Origin: Paenibacillus barcinonensis
GTDB taxonomy: Bacteria > Bacillota > Bacilli > Paenibacillales > Paenibacillaceae
Reading direction: 5' to 3'
Assembly: GCF_003217495.1 (NCBI RefSeq)
Contig: NZ_QJSW01000020.1
Coordinates: forward strand, 28,216-92,215
Length of the DNA stretch: 64,000 nt
In this document: positions 33,241-40,988 of the stretch, piece after piece
Numbering within the stretch: position 1 is the first letter of the stretch
Layout of the letters: each line of letters begins with the position of its first letter
Made by a program: the position numbers and the translations under genes
Notes under the pieces: model-generated
Databases searched by the model: none
What the model was told of the DNA's origin: nothing
The model's input: the letters and a program-made list of their open reading frames with translations, nothing else

Positions 33241-34167
33241 ATGAATAGTCGTGTTAGGCCCGATGGATATATACTGCCCGGTAAAGCTGAGCGACTTCGG
33301 ATATTCGGTTCGGTTGATCCAGTAGAAGGGAATAAACCTGTTTCAAAAGCAGAAATGAAAGATTTGCAAAATATGAAAAAGGACTTTCTATTTGAACTGC
33401 AGCAAGTTGGGGTAGATAACGTAAAATATCCTTTAGAGGTCATATCGGCCAAGGAGCCTGAGCAATTGTCCAGTATAGGGAATTTCAGACTAACGACAGC
33501 TCTGGATTATGAATCCAAAGGCATTAACATGAGTCGTCTGATGGAACAGCTTGAGCGTAGCCGCACTCGGGGCCTGAGTGATCGCATTCAGGATTTGATT
33601 ACGTTGACACAGCAATTTGCTGAACTGATGCAGCAACCGAAGGCAGAGTTGAAAGTTACATACCCCTGGTTCTACGAACGGACAGCCCCGGTTACAGGTC
33701 TTTCCGGTTTAAACCATTCTCTAGCGATAGTACATGTTATTTGGAAAGCGGGGGAAACTCCGATCATCCGAGCCGGTCTAGAAATACAGATTACGACATT
33801 GTGTCCCTGCTCGAAGGAAATTAGTGAATATAGTGCTCACAACCAGCGGGGCACGCTTCGTATACAGGTACAAAGCAATCCGTGCGAAAATCTGCCAAGC
33901 TATTGGAAAGAGGAACTGTTAAACGCAGCCGAATCGAATGCAAGCAGTTGTCTTCATCCTATTCTGAAGAGACCTGACGAGAAGCGGGTGACAGAACGAG
34001 CATATGAAAATCCAAGATTTGTGGAAGATATGGTGAGGCTGACGGCGGCAGATTTGTATGAGAAGCACTGGCTGAGCCAATTTGAGGTGGATTGCCGCAA
34101 TGAGGAGTCCATTCATCAGCATGATGCAGTTACCCGCATTGTGTATGATAAGCGTACGCCGCAGTAA
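33241..34167 (+). CDS. folE2: GTP cyclohydrolase IB (FolE2 type)
   Basis: A 308-residue GTP cyclohydrolase of the IB family (GTP to dihydroneopterin triphosphate, first step of folate synthesis). The active-site segment is TTLCPCSKEISEYSAHNQRG (Cys188, Cys190, His200), and the N-terminal RIFGSVDPVEGNKPVSKAEM is typical. Unlike the zinc enzyme FolE, this family works with other metals and is induced by zinc starvation. AAGGAGA lies directly upstream of the ATG at 33241; a longer frame from 33205 lacks one. A Zur-type box covers the promoter. Confidence 0.9.
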   Translation: MNSRVRPDGYILPGKAERLRIFGSVDPVEGNKPVSKAEMKDLQNMKKDFLFELQQVGVDNVKYPLEVISAKEPEQLSSIGNFRLTTALDYESKGINMSRLMEQLERSRTRGLSDRIQDLITLTQQFAELMQQPKAELKVTYPWFYERTAPVTGLSGLNHSLAIVHVIWKAGETPIIRAGLEIQITTLCPCSKEISEYSAHNQRGTLRIQVQSNPCENLPSYWKEELLNAAESNASSCLHPILKRPDEKRVTERAYENPRFVEDMVRLTAADLYEKHWLSQFEVDCRNEESIHQHDAVTRIVYDKRTPQ

Positions 34168-34212
34168 GACAGTACATGCACCATATAAGAATCGGTATTG
34201 TAATCCCTTGAT

Positions 34213-34246
34213 AACAGCAGTCCATATATTGGGCTGCTGTTTTATT
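34213..34246 (+). terminator. Terminator of folE2
   Basis: AACAGCAG pairs with CTGCTGTT around an AT-rich loop, with flanking CC/GG pairs, followed by TTTATT. Confidence 0.75.
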
Positions 34247-34272
34247 ATGTTTTTCAACAAGGATAATTAAAC

Positions 34273-34312
34273 CCGGGTAATATTGACTTTATATTTTTAT
34301 CCGGGTAATATT
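34273..34312 (+). promoter_or_regulatory. Promoter with two direct CCGGGTAATATT operator repeats
   Basis: TTGACT (34283-34288) and TAATAT (34306-34311) are 17 bp apart. CCGGGTAATATT occurs at 34273-34284 and 34301-34312, 28 bp apart, one copy touching each promoter hexamer. This looks like a repressor site; no regulator gene is adjacent. Confidence 0.65.
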
Positions 34313-34347
34313 AATGAACAATGTGAGAACAGAGAAGGAGGGGTTAT

Positions 34348-34971
34348 ATGCAAGCTTCATCACTTCCGATCGGCTACACTGCTTTTGTAGATCGAGCATG
34401 CTTCGCCAAAGGCTCATTACAGCATGTTGTTACCCTCGCCAAAAATACTCTGGGTGACAGTCAACTTGCGAATGTTCTTATTTTTAATGATGGAACAGGT
34501 AAACCGGTAGACGTTGATTTTCGCGGGAGCACAGCTGCAGTGCTTGACCGATTACGCGGCGAGAGTAAGGAAGGGCATACGTCGGATACAGCAGAAAAAG
34601 AAAATGAGCAGCCCCCTCGCAAGGTCGGTCGTCCCAAGCTGGGCGTAGTATCTGGCGAAGTTACGCTGCTTCCTCGGCAATGGGAATGGCTGAAAGCTCA
34701 ACCCGGGGGTGCTTCAGTAACATTGAGGAAACTGATTGATGAAGCCCGCCGTGTCGGAGAGAGTGAAAGTCAAGTTCGCGCCGCTCAAGAAGCAACTTAT
34801 CATTTTATGACTGCAATGGCAGGTGATTTTGACCGATATGAAGAGGCTTTGAGAGCGCTATATGCCGGAAATGAAACTCTCTTTTACGAATGGATTGATG
34901 ACTGGACGCCAGATATCAGAGACTATGTTAAGTCTTTAGCCAGCAGTGCGTTCAAGCAGGAAGAGCATTAA
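34348..34971 (+). CDS. DUF2239 family protein
   Basis: A 207-residue protein of the DUF2239 family. The N-terminal half (about 8-70) holds YTAFVDRACFAKGSLQHV and LIFNDGTGKPVDVDFRGS, and the family hallmark GRPKLGVVSGEVTLLPRQWEWL with QPGGASVTLRKLIDEARR follows (about 90-135). The second part resembles the DNA-binding-like or ribbon-helix-helix spacing of some regulators, but no function is known. AGAAGGAGGGG precedes the ATG. It forms an operon with an alpha/beta hydrolase 43 bases downstream, under a promoter with two direct repeats. It may itself be the regulator, which is inference. Confidence 0.8.
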   Translation: MQASSLPIGYTAFVDRACFAKGSLQHVVTLAKNTLGDSQLANVLIFNDGTGKPVDVDFRGSTAAVLDRLRGESKEGHTSDTAEKENEQPPRKVGRPKLGVVSGEVTLLPRQWEWLKAQPGGASVTLRKLIDEARRVGESESQVRAAQEATYHFMTAMAGDFDRYEEALRALYAGNETLFYEWIDDWTPDIRDYVKSLASSAFKQEEH

Positions 34972-35014
34972 TCCAGCTTCAACCCGAAACATTAATTAGA
35001 AGGAGAACCTCACA

Positions 35015-35941
35015 ATGAATAGGTTAAACGTTAACGGTATTGAGCTTGTATATGACAGTTATGGCGATGAGAAGCATGAAACCATGCTCTTGATTGCCGG
35101 GCTGGCAACACAAATGCTTCGATGGACTACTCCCTTTTGTGAAATGCTGGCAGCCAGAGGATACAGGGTGATTCGTTTTGACAATCGGGACACCGGGTTA
35201 TCTACCCATTTTAGCCATCACGATACACTGGATTTTGAAGCACTCGCCAGAACACTGATGTCAGGACAACGACCGCATATCCCCTATACGCTTGAGGATA
35301 TGTCTGATGATACGGTTGGATTGTTAGATGCACTGGGCATCGAAAAAGCACATATAGTCGGACGCTCCATGGGGGGCATGATCGCCCAGCTTGTTGCCAG
35401 TCGTTATCCCGAGCGTGTGCTCTCACTGACTTCAATTATGTCAACTACAGGCAATCCCGAACTTCCGCCAACCTCGCCAGAAGTCATGGCGCTAATGACT
35501 CGTCCGGCTCCAAACCCGAGGGAGCATGAAGCAGGGTATCTGGCTCAAAGCACCGCTTTTGCCAGACAGATTGCAGGTACGGGTTATCCATTTAACGAGG
35601 GAGAGTATCACGCCATGATTCGTGCCGAAGTGAGGCGAGCGTATGATCCGGGCAGTATCGGAAGGCAGATAGCAGCTATTGCCGTATCCGGGGATCGTCG
35701 TCCGCAACTCGCAAAAATAGATGTGCCCACGTTAGTCATCCATGGAGCGGAAGATCCCATGTTTGTGCCAGCATGTGGCGAGGACACGGCGAAAGCCATC
35801 CTTGGCTCAGAATTGATGGTGCTTGAAGGCATGGGACACGATTTGCCAGAGCAGTTGTATGAAACGGTCATAGACGGAATTGTGCAAACGGCTCAGCGTA
35901 ATAAAGGTATTGAAACGATGAACCATAGGCAGAAGCCGTGA
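35015..35941 (+). CDS. Alpha/beta hydrolase (peroxidase/esterase-like)
   Basis: A 308-residue alpha/beta hydrolase. The nucleophile elbow is GRSMGGMIAQ (Ser near residue 119), the acid lies in HGAEDPMF and the His in EGMGHDLP. The N-terminal LLIAGLATQMLRW and RFDNRDTGLS match the haloperoxidase/esterase subgroup. AAGGAGAACC precedes the ATG. It shares an operon with the DUF2239 gene. The substrate is unknown. Confidence 0.85.
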   Translation: MNRLNVNGIELVYDSYGDEKHETMLLIAGLATQMLRWTTPFCEMLAARGYRVIRFDNRDTGLSTHFSHHDTLDFEALARTLMSGQRPHIPYTLEDMSDDTVGLLDALGIEKAHIVGRSMGGMIAQLVASRYPERVLSLTSIMSTTGNPELPPTSPEVMALMTRPAPNPREHEAGYLAQSTAFARQIAGTGYPFNEGEYHAMIRAEVRRAYDPGSIGRQIAAIAVSGDRRPQLAKIDVPTLVIHGAEDPMFVPACGEDTAKAILGSELMVLEGMGHDLPEQLYETVIDGIVQTAQRNKGIETMNHRQKP

Positions 35942-35943
35942 AG

Positions 35944-35968
35944 GAGCCGCTTTTAGCGGCTCTTTTTA
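35944..35968 (+). terminator. Terminator of the DUF2239-hydrolase operon
   Basis: GAGCCGC (35944-35950) pairs with GCGGCTC (35956-35962) around TTTTA, followed by five T. Confidence 0.85.
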
Positions 35969-36050
35969 CATATAACTTCATTATCATATATCCCGTTAAA
36001 ATTACGAATGTGATCTTCCGATATAAAGCAGATGATAATATGTTGTTATT

Positions 36051-36111
36051 AATATTAGAGATTTGTTATATGTAAGCCTAATTTAAAGAAATATAATCCA
36101 GTTATCTGGAT
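36051..36111 (+). promoter_or_regulatory. GH10 xylanase promoter: shared motif, -10 and start-site palindrome
   Basis: AATATTA-GAG-ATTTGTTAT (36051-36069) recurs with the same spacing upstream of the LplB-type transporter operon at 38932. TATAAT lies at 36092-36097 with no good -35, as expected for an activator-dependent promoter. ATCCAG-TTAT-CTGGAT (36096-36111) is a perfect palindrome at the likely start site. Confidence 0.55.
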
Positions 36112-36156
36112 GTTCAGCCGTTCAGAAATAGGATCATCAAACGAATGGAGGATCGC

Positions 36157-38823
36157 ATGAAACGATTACGTCAATGGAATATGGCATTTCTAGCTTGTTT
36201 ACTCGTACTTACTACGCTCCCATTAGCAACGGTTTCTCATGCATCCAACGAAGTCACAGCATCAGAAGCAAGGGAGCCGTTTCGCACTCATTTTGAAGAT
36301 GGTACGCTACAGGGATGGGCTCCACGAATAGGTAGTGAACGTCTGACAGTCACACAAAAGGAGGCACACGAAGGTCATTCAAGCATGCTGGTTACCCAAC
36401 GTGAACGCTCTTATCATGGGCCGATGCTTCCCCTGAAGGAAATATTGAAGCCAAACCAGCCGTATGAGATTACGGCTTATGTCAAACTTGCAGCAAAGCC
36501 TGATACAGATCAGACCTTGCAGCTCACCGCTTACAAAAAGACTCGCACCGAAAGCTGGAATGCGGTAGGTAACACAAGGATTGCCAAAGATCAGTGGAAT
36601 ACCTGGCAAAAGATCACCGGAACATACCAATACAGTGATGATGCCTCTGAATTGAAGCTGTTCATTGAAACACCCTATATCTCGGAGGATACGGTAGATA
36701 CGCTATCGTTCTATGTGGATGATGTGTCTATTACTCAGGTTGAACAGCCGAAGATCGAAGAGAACATAGTAGCTCTGAAAGACCTCTACAAGGATGATTT
36801 CCCTATCGGTGCAGCGGTATATCGCTGGCAGCTGGATGGAGCCTATGGGCAGCTGCTTGCCAAACATTTCAACAGCCTGACGGCAACCTATGAGATGAAG
36901 CCCAAATATTTGTCTCCTTCCGAGGGTGTATATGAGTTTGAAGCTGCAGATCAATATGTGGAGTTTGCGGAGAAACACCATATGGGTGTACGTGGACACG
37001 CATTGCTGTGGCATATAGATGGAGCAGATTGGATGCTGAAGGATGCTCAAGGTAAACCTGCGAGCCGGGAATTGCTGCTGGCGCGGATCAAAAATTATGT
37101 CGAAACCGTTATGACCCGGTACAAAGGTAAAATCTATGCCTGGGATGTCGTAAACGAAGCCATTGCAGACGATAATGGAGATGCTCATGGGCTACGTCAA
37201 AGTCCGTTTTATGAAATAATCGGGCCAGATTATATTGAGAAAACGTATGAGTTCGCTCGGGCAGCCGACCCGGATGCCAAGCTGTATTACAACGAATATT
37301 TCACCGAGGTTCCTGAAAAGAGAGAACATATGTATCAGCTCGTTAAACGGCTGAAAGAGAAAGGACTCATTGATGGGGTGGGCTTGCAATCGCACTATAA
37401 TCTGGCTTCACCACCTGTAGAGGAAATTGAAAAAACGATCAATCTGTTCGCCGGACTGGGACTGGACATTCAGATCACGGAACTGGATGTGGATAGCGGC
37501 ATTCCCTTTGGTGAAAAGATGCCCGCCGAAGTTGCCGTTAAACAGGCTTATCGCTACAAGGAACTAATGGATCTGTACAAAAAACATAAAGATCAGATCT
37601 CATCTGTTACGTTGTGGGGACTTCAGGACGAGAGATCGTACAACAATCAGGCCATGCTGTTTGACACCGAATTGAAAGCCAAGCAAGCGTACTGGGGACT
37701 CGTCGATGAATCCAGCCTCCCTGTTCTGACTCAGAGAGCGGTCTCTCTTGCGGGTAAACCAAGTACTTCAAAAACGCAGCAGGACCCCCTTTGGAACAAA
37801 GCTGTATCTACTTCACTTAAAGGTCATGCCTCGGGTACAGCCAGCTTCCGTACGTTATGGGATAAGCAGAATCTGTATGTGCTGGTCGACGTTCAAGATG
37901 CCAAGGTGGATGCCATGGACAAGGTAGATGTCTTTGTGGATTTCAATAACGGGAAAACAACCTCCTATGAAAAAGACGACAAGCAGATCACTATCAAACG
38001 TTTGGGCAAAGCGCAGAGCAAGGAGAAACGCACCTACCATGTAAGGGAGACAAAAGGAGGTTATCAGGTAGAGTTAGCGATTCCATGGGGTAAGGTAAAG
38101 GCGGGCTCTAATACTGAAATCGGCCTGGACATTCGTGTAGCCGATGGGGGTACAGGCGGTAAGCAACCACCTGGAACCTGGTACTGGAATGATCGAACGC
38201 TGTCTCAGGAAAAGGACATGAGTAAATACGGCATTATTCAGCTTGCCCAGATGCCCAAAACGGCACAGGCTGTGCAAGGTGAAGTTCAGATTGACGGAAA
38301 TCAAGATGCAGCATGGAATAAGGCCGTACCTTTTGAGGTAAAACGATTGAATAGCAATGGAAGTGCCAAAGCTGTGGCACGTGCACTTTGGTCAGGTGAA
38401 TATCTGTACTTGCTCATTGATGTCACTGATTCAAAGATCATTACAGATAGCGTCAACCCATGGGATCAGGATTCCGTTGAGATTTTCCTGGATGAGAATC
38501 ACCAGCGGACACCGTATTTTCAATATGATGATGCCCAGTTCAGAGTGAATGCAGATAACGTGGGCAGCTTTGGAGGCAGCGCTTCACCTGCACGTCTGGA
38601 AAGCGCTGTGAAAAAAACGAAAAAAGGTTATCTGATCGAAGCTAGAATCCGGTTACAATCTCTGAAGCCTAATGCAGGGGATGTTCTCGGCTTCGATCTG
38701 CAAATTAATGATAACCAGGGCGCTGGCAAGCAGGACGCAGTGAAATGGAATGACACTACAAGTGAGAGCTGGCGAAATACGTCTCAGTATGGAATACTCA
38801 TGTTGTCAGGCAAGAAAAAATAA
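36157..38823 (+). CDS. Secreted multidomain GH10 xylanase
   Basis: An 888-residue secreted endo-1,4-beta-xylanase. The signal peptide ends near VSHAS (residue 30). An N-terminal CBM22/CBM4_9-like carbohydrate-binding domain spans about 42-195. The GH10 catalytic domain follows (about 205-520), with acid/base Glu334 in WDVVNEAI and nucleophile Glu442 in ITELDVDSG, plus the conserved HALLWH. Two tandem CBM9/DOMON-like modules end the protein (about 540-705 and 715-888). TGGAGG precedes the ATG at 36157. It degrades xylan outside the cell; the adjacent transporter, which shares its promoter motif, probably takes up the xylo-oligosaccharides. Confidence 0.93.
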   Translation: MKRLRQWNMAFLACLLVLTTLPLATVSHASNEVTASEAREPFRTHFEDGTLQGWAPRIGSERLTVTQKEAHEGHSSMLVTQRERSYHGPMLPLKEILKPNQPYEITAYVKLAAKPDTDQTLQLTAYKKTRTESWNAVGNTRIAKDQWNTWQKITGTYQYSDDASELKLFIETPYISEDTVDTLSFYVDDVSITQVEQPKIEENIVALKDLYKDDFPIGAAVYRWQLDGAYGQLLAKHFNSLTATYEMKPKYLSPSEGVYEFEAADQYVEFAEKHHMGVRGHALLWHIDGADWMLKDAQGKPASRELLLARIKNYVETVMTRYKGKIYAWDVVNEAIADDNGDAHGLRQSPFYEIIGPDYIEKTYEFARAADPDAKLYYNEYFTEVPEKREHMYQLVKRLKEKGLIDGVGLQSHYNLASPPVEEIEKTINLFAGLGLDIQITELDVDSGIPFGEKMPAEVAVKQAYRYKELMDLYKKHKDQISSVTLWGLQDERSYNNQAMLFDTELKAKQAYWGLVDESSLPVLTQRAVSLAGKPSTSKTQQDPLWNKAVSTSLKGHASGTASFRTLWDKQNLYVLVDVQDAKVDAMDKVDVFVDFNNGKTTSYEKDDKQITIKRLGKAQSKEKRTYHVRETKGGYQVELAIPWGKVKAGSNTEIGLDIRVADGGTGGKQPPGTWYWNDRTLSQEKDMSKYGIIQLAQMPKTAQAVQGEVQIDGNQDAAWNKAVPFEVKRLNSNGSAKAVARALWSGEYLYLLIDVTDSKIITDSVNPWDQDSVEIFLDENHQRTPYFQYDDAQFRVNADNVGSFGGSASPARLESAVKKTKKGYLIEARIRLQSLKPNAGDVLGFDLQINDNQGAGKQDAVKWNDTTSESWRNTSQYGILMLSGKKK

Positions 38824-38859
38824 AATTCAGTCGTTCTAAATCAGGCTTTAAGGGTCGAT

Positions 38860-38906
38860 CCCTCGACGTGATAATGAATCATCCATCACGTTGAGGGTTT
38901 TATTTG
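38860..38906 (+). terminator. Strong terminator of the xylanase gene
   Basis: CCCTCGACGTGAT (38860-38872) pairs with ATCACGTTGAGGG (38886-38898) with one mismatch and is followed by TTTTATTTG. Confidence 0.85.
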
Positions 38907-38931
38907 TTCATGCCATTCATTAACATAAACA

Positions 38932-38998
38932 ATATTAATAATTTGTTATGAAAGCTATGCTTTTATCATGTTGAGTTACGAGTCGTGAAACTATACTG
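38932..38998 (+). promoter_or_regulatory. Promoter region of the xylan-linked transporter operon
   Basis: AATATTA-ATA-ATTTGTTAT (38932-38950) repeats the element of the GH10 promoter. Further down TTGAGT (38972-38977) and TATACT (38993-38998) are 15 bp apart, a short spacer that suggests dependence on an activator such as the AraC-type regulator at 42749. Confidence 0.5.
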
Positions 38999-39074
38999 AA
39001 TATACAGAGAATACAACAGTATCGTTTGAGAATGTATCTCTGGAGCACATAGAGAAAGAGGGGGAACGCATGAA

Positions 39075-40046
39075 ATGAATGACGCAAAAGCTGTAACACC
39101 GATGGAAGCCGACGTGATTCGTCCGAATTCGCGGCGGCGACGGTCTCAGCAGCCCAAAAACTTCAAGCGTACGTTAGTGCTGGACCTGATGCTGCTACCT
39201 GCAGTCATCTTGACATTCATCTTCGCGTACATACCGATGGGCGGTCTGGTGATTGCCTTTCAGGACTACAAGCCTTGGCTCGGGTTTGCCAAATCTTCCT
39301 GGATTGGGCTGGAGCATTTTGAATTTTTGTTCAGCATGCCGGAAAATGTACAGGTCATCTGGAACACCCTGATCATTGCGGGTATGAAGCTGGTTGGGGG
39401 ACTGATTGCACCATTGATCTTTGCACTGCTCCTGAATGAAGTGCGCAAAGAAAAATTCAAAAAGAGCATTCAAACCTTCGTTTATCTGCCACATTTTCTG
39501 TCCTGGGTCATTCTCGGCGGAATACTGCTGGACATGCTGGCGACGAAAGGCATGATCAATCAGTTTCTCGGGGCCGTGTTTGGACTTGAACCGATATTCT
39601 TCCTGGGAGAAGGCACCTGGTTCCGCATCGTCGTTGTAGTCAGTGATATCTGGAAAGAATTCGGCTTCGGAGCAATCATCTTCCTTGCTTCGCTGGCAGG
39701 TATTAATCCTTCATTATATGAAGCAGCTGAAGTAGATGGAGCGAACCGCTGGCAGCAAACCTGGTCGATTACGATACCTGCTCTGATTCCGATCATGATT
39801 GTGGTAGGAACGTTGTCTCTTGGAAATATCCTGAACGGAGGTTTCGACCAGATCTTCAATCTGTACAACCCGCTGGTTTACGATAAGGGTGATATCATAG
39901 ATACCTTTGTTTATCGGGTAGGTCTAATCGATGGTAAGTTTGGCTTTACGGCTGCCGTCGGGCTCTTCAAATCAGTTGTCGGATTCGTTCTAATCGTGAT
40001 CGCATACCGTGCAGCTTATAAATTTGCGAATTACCGTATTTTTTAG
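39075..40046 (+). CDS. ABC sugar transporter permease (LplB type), xylan locus
   Basis: A 323-residue permease with six membrane helices after a basic N-terminus (PNSRRRRSQQPKNFKR). The EAA loop is YEAAEVDGANRWQQTWSITIPALIPI. An out-of-place ATG at 39070 opens a two-codon ORF (ATGAAATGA) whose stop overlaps the true start at 39075, and the ribosome site GAGGGGG is better spaced for that small ORF. It is the first gene of a permease-permease-lipoprotein operon next to the GH10 xylanase. Confidence 0.9.
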   Translation: MNDAKAVTPMEADVIRPNSRRRRSQQPKNFKRTLVLDLMLLPAVILTFIFAYIPMGGLVIAFQDYKPWLGFAKSSWIGLEHFEFLFSMPENVQVIWNTLIIAGMKLVGGLIAPLIFALLLNEVRKEKFKKSIQTFVYLPHFLSWVILGGILLDMLATKGMINQFLGAVFGLEPIFFLGEGTWFRIVVVVSDIWKEFGFGAIIFLASLAGINPSLYEAAEVDGANRWQQTWSITIPALIPIMIVVGTLSLGNILNGGFDQIFNLYNPLVYDKGDIIDTFVYRVGLIDGKFGFTAAVGLFKSVVGFVLIVIAYRAAYKFANYRIF

Positions 40047-40063
40047 AAAGGAGACACCACGGC

Positions 40064-40942
40064 ATGTATCATAAAACGAAGCCTTACAAAGTATTCACAG
40101 TATTCAACTATGCGTTTCTTATTTTGTTATCACTGCTCTGTATTATTCCGTTAATCCACATTCTCGCAGTCTCCTTCAGCGGTAAAGCGGCTGCCAATGC
40201 CAATCTGGTTGGACTCTTTCCAGTGGACTTTACGTTTGATGCCTACGCCAAAACATTGGATAATGAGAACTTCATTCGTTCTCTGGGAATCGCCGTTCAG
40301 AGGACGGTGCTGGGTACGCTGCTGAGCATGGTTATTGTCACATTGGCAGCCTATCCGTTATCCCGAGAGAATCGCAATTTCAAGCGGCGTAACCTCTACA
40401 CCTGGTATTTTGTATTTACGATGCTGTTCAGTGGAGGATTAATTCCATTTTACATTCTGATTCAGAAGCTTAATTTGTTAAATACGATGTGGGTACTCAT
40501 TCTTCCGGGTGCAGTATCCGTCTGGAATATGATCCTGTTGCTGAATTTCTTTCGCAACGTGCCCAAAGAGCTGGAAGAGGCCGCCTTTATTGACGGCGCA
40601 GGTTACTTCCGCACATTAATTTCCGTATTCCTGCCTGTATCCATGCCAGCGATCGCTACGCTATCCTTGTTCTCCATGGTGGGACACTGGAACGCCTGGT
40701 TCGATGGTTTGATTTTCCTGACGGATCACGAAAAATATCCGCTTGCGACCTTCCTGCAAACCATTATTGTGCAGCAGGATTTCAGTAAGGTGTCCGTACG
40801 TCCCGAGGATTTGGAAAATATATCACAACGGACGATCAAGGCCGCTCAGATTTTCATCGGCATGGCACCCATTTTAATTGTATATCCACTGCTTCAACGC
40901 TTTTTCGTTAAAGGCATTGTGCTTGGAGCTGTGAAAGAGTAA
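40064..40942 (+). CDS. ABC sugar transporter permease (LplC type), xylan locus
   Basis: A 292-residue permease with six membrane helices, the EAA motif LEEAAFIDGAGYFRTLISVFLP and the group C-terminus FVKGIVLGAVKE. AAAGGAGA precedes the ATG. With the previous gene it forms the membrane channel for the binding lipoprotein that follows 46 bases downstream. Similar to the third module's permease at 50467, which suggests duplication. Confidence 0.9.
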   Translation: MYHKTKPYKVFTVFNYAFLILLSLLCIIPLIHILAVSFSGKAAANANLVGLFPVDFTFDAYAKTLDNENFIRSLGIAVQRTVLGTLLSMVIVTLAAYPLSRENRNFKRRNLYTWYFVFTMLFSGGLIPFYILIQKLNLLNTMWVLILPGAVSVWNMILLLNFFRNVPKELEEAAFIDGAGYFRTLISVFLPVSMPAIATLSLFSMVGHWNAWFDGLIFLTDHEKYPLATFLQTIIVQQDFSKVSVRPEDLENISQRTIKAAQIFIGMAPILIVYPLLQRFFVKGIVLGAVKE

Positions 40943-40988
40943 ATGTAATTCAGGTTTAACCAAATTGATTTCATATGGGGGAGACAAA

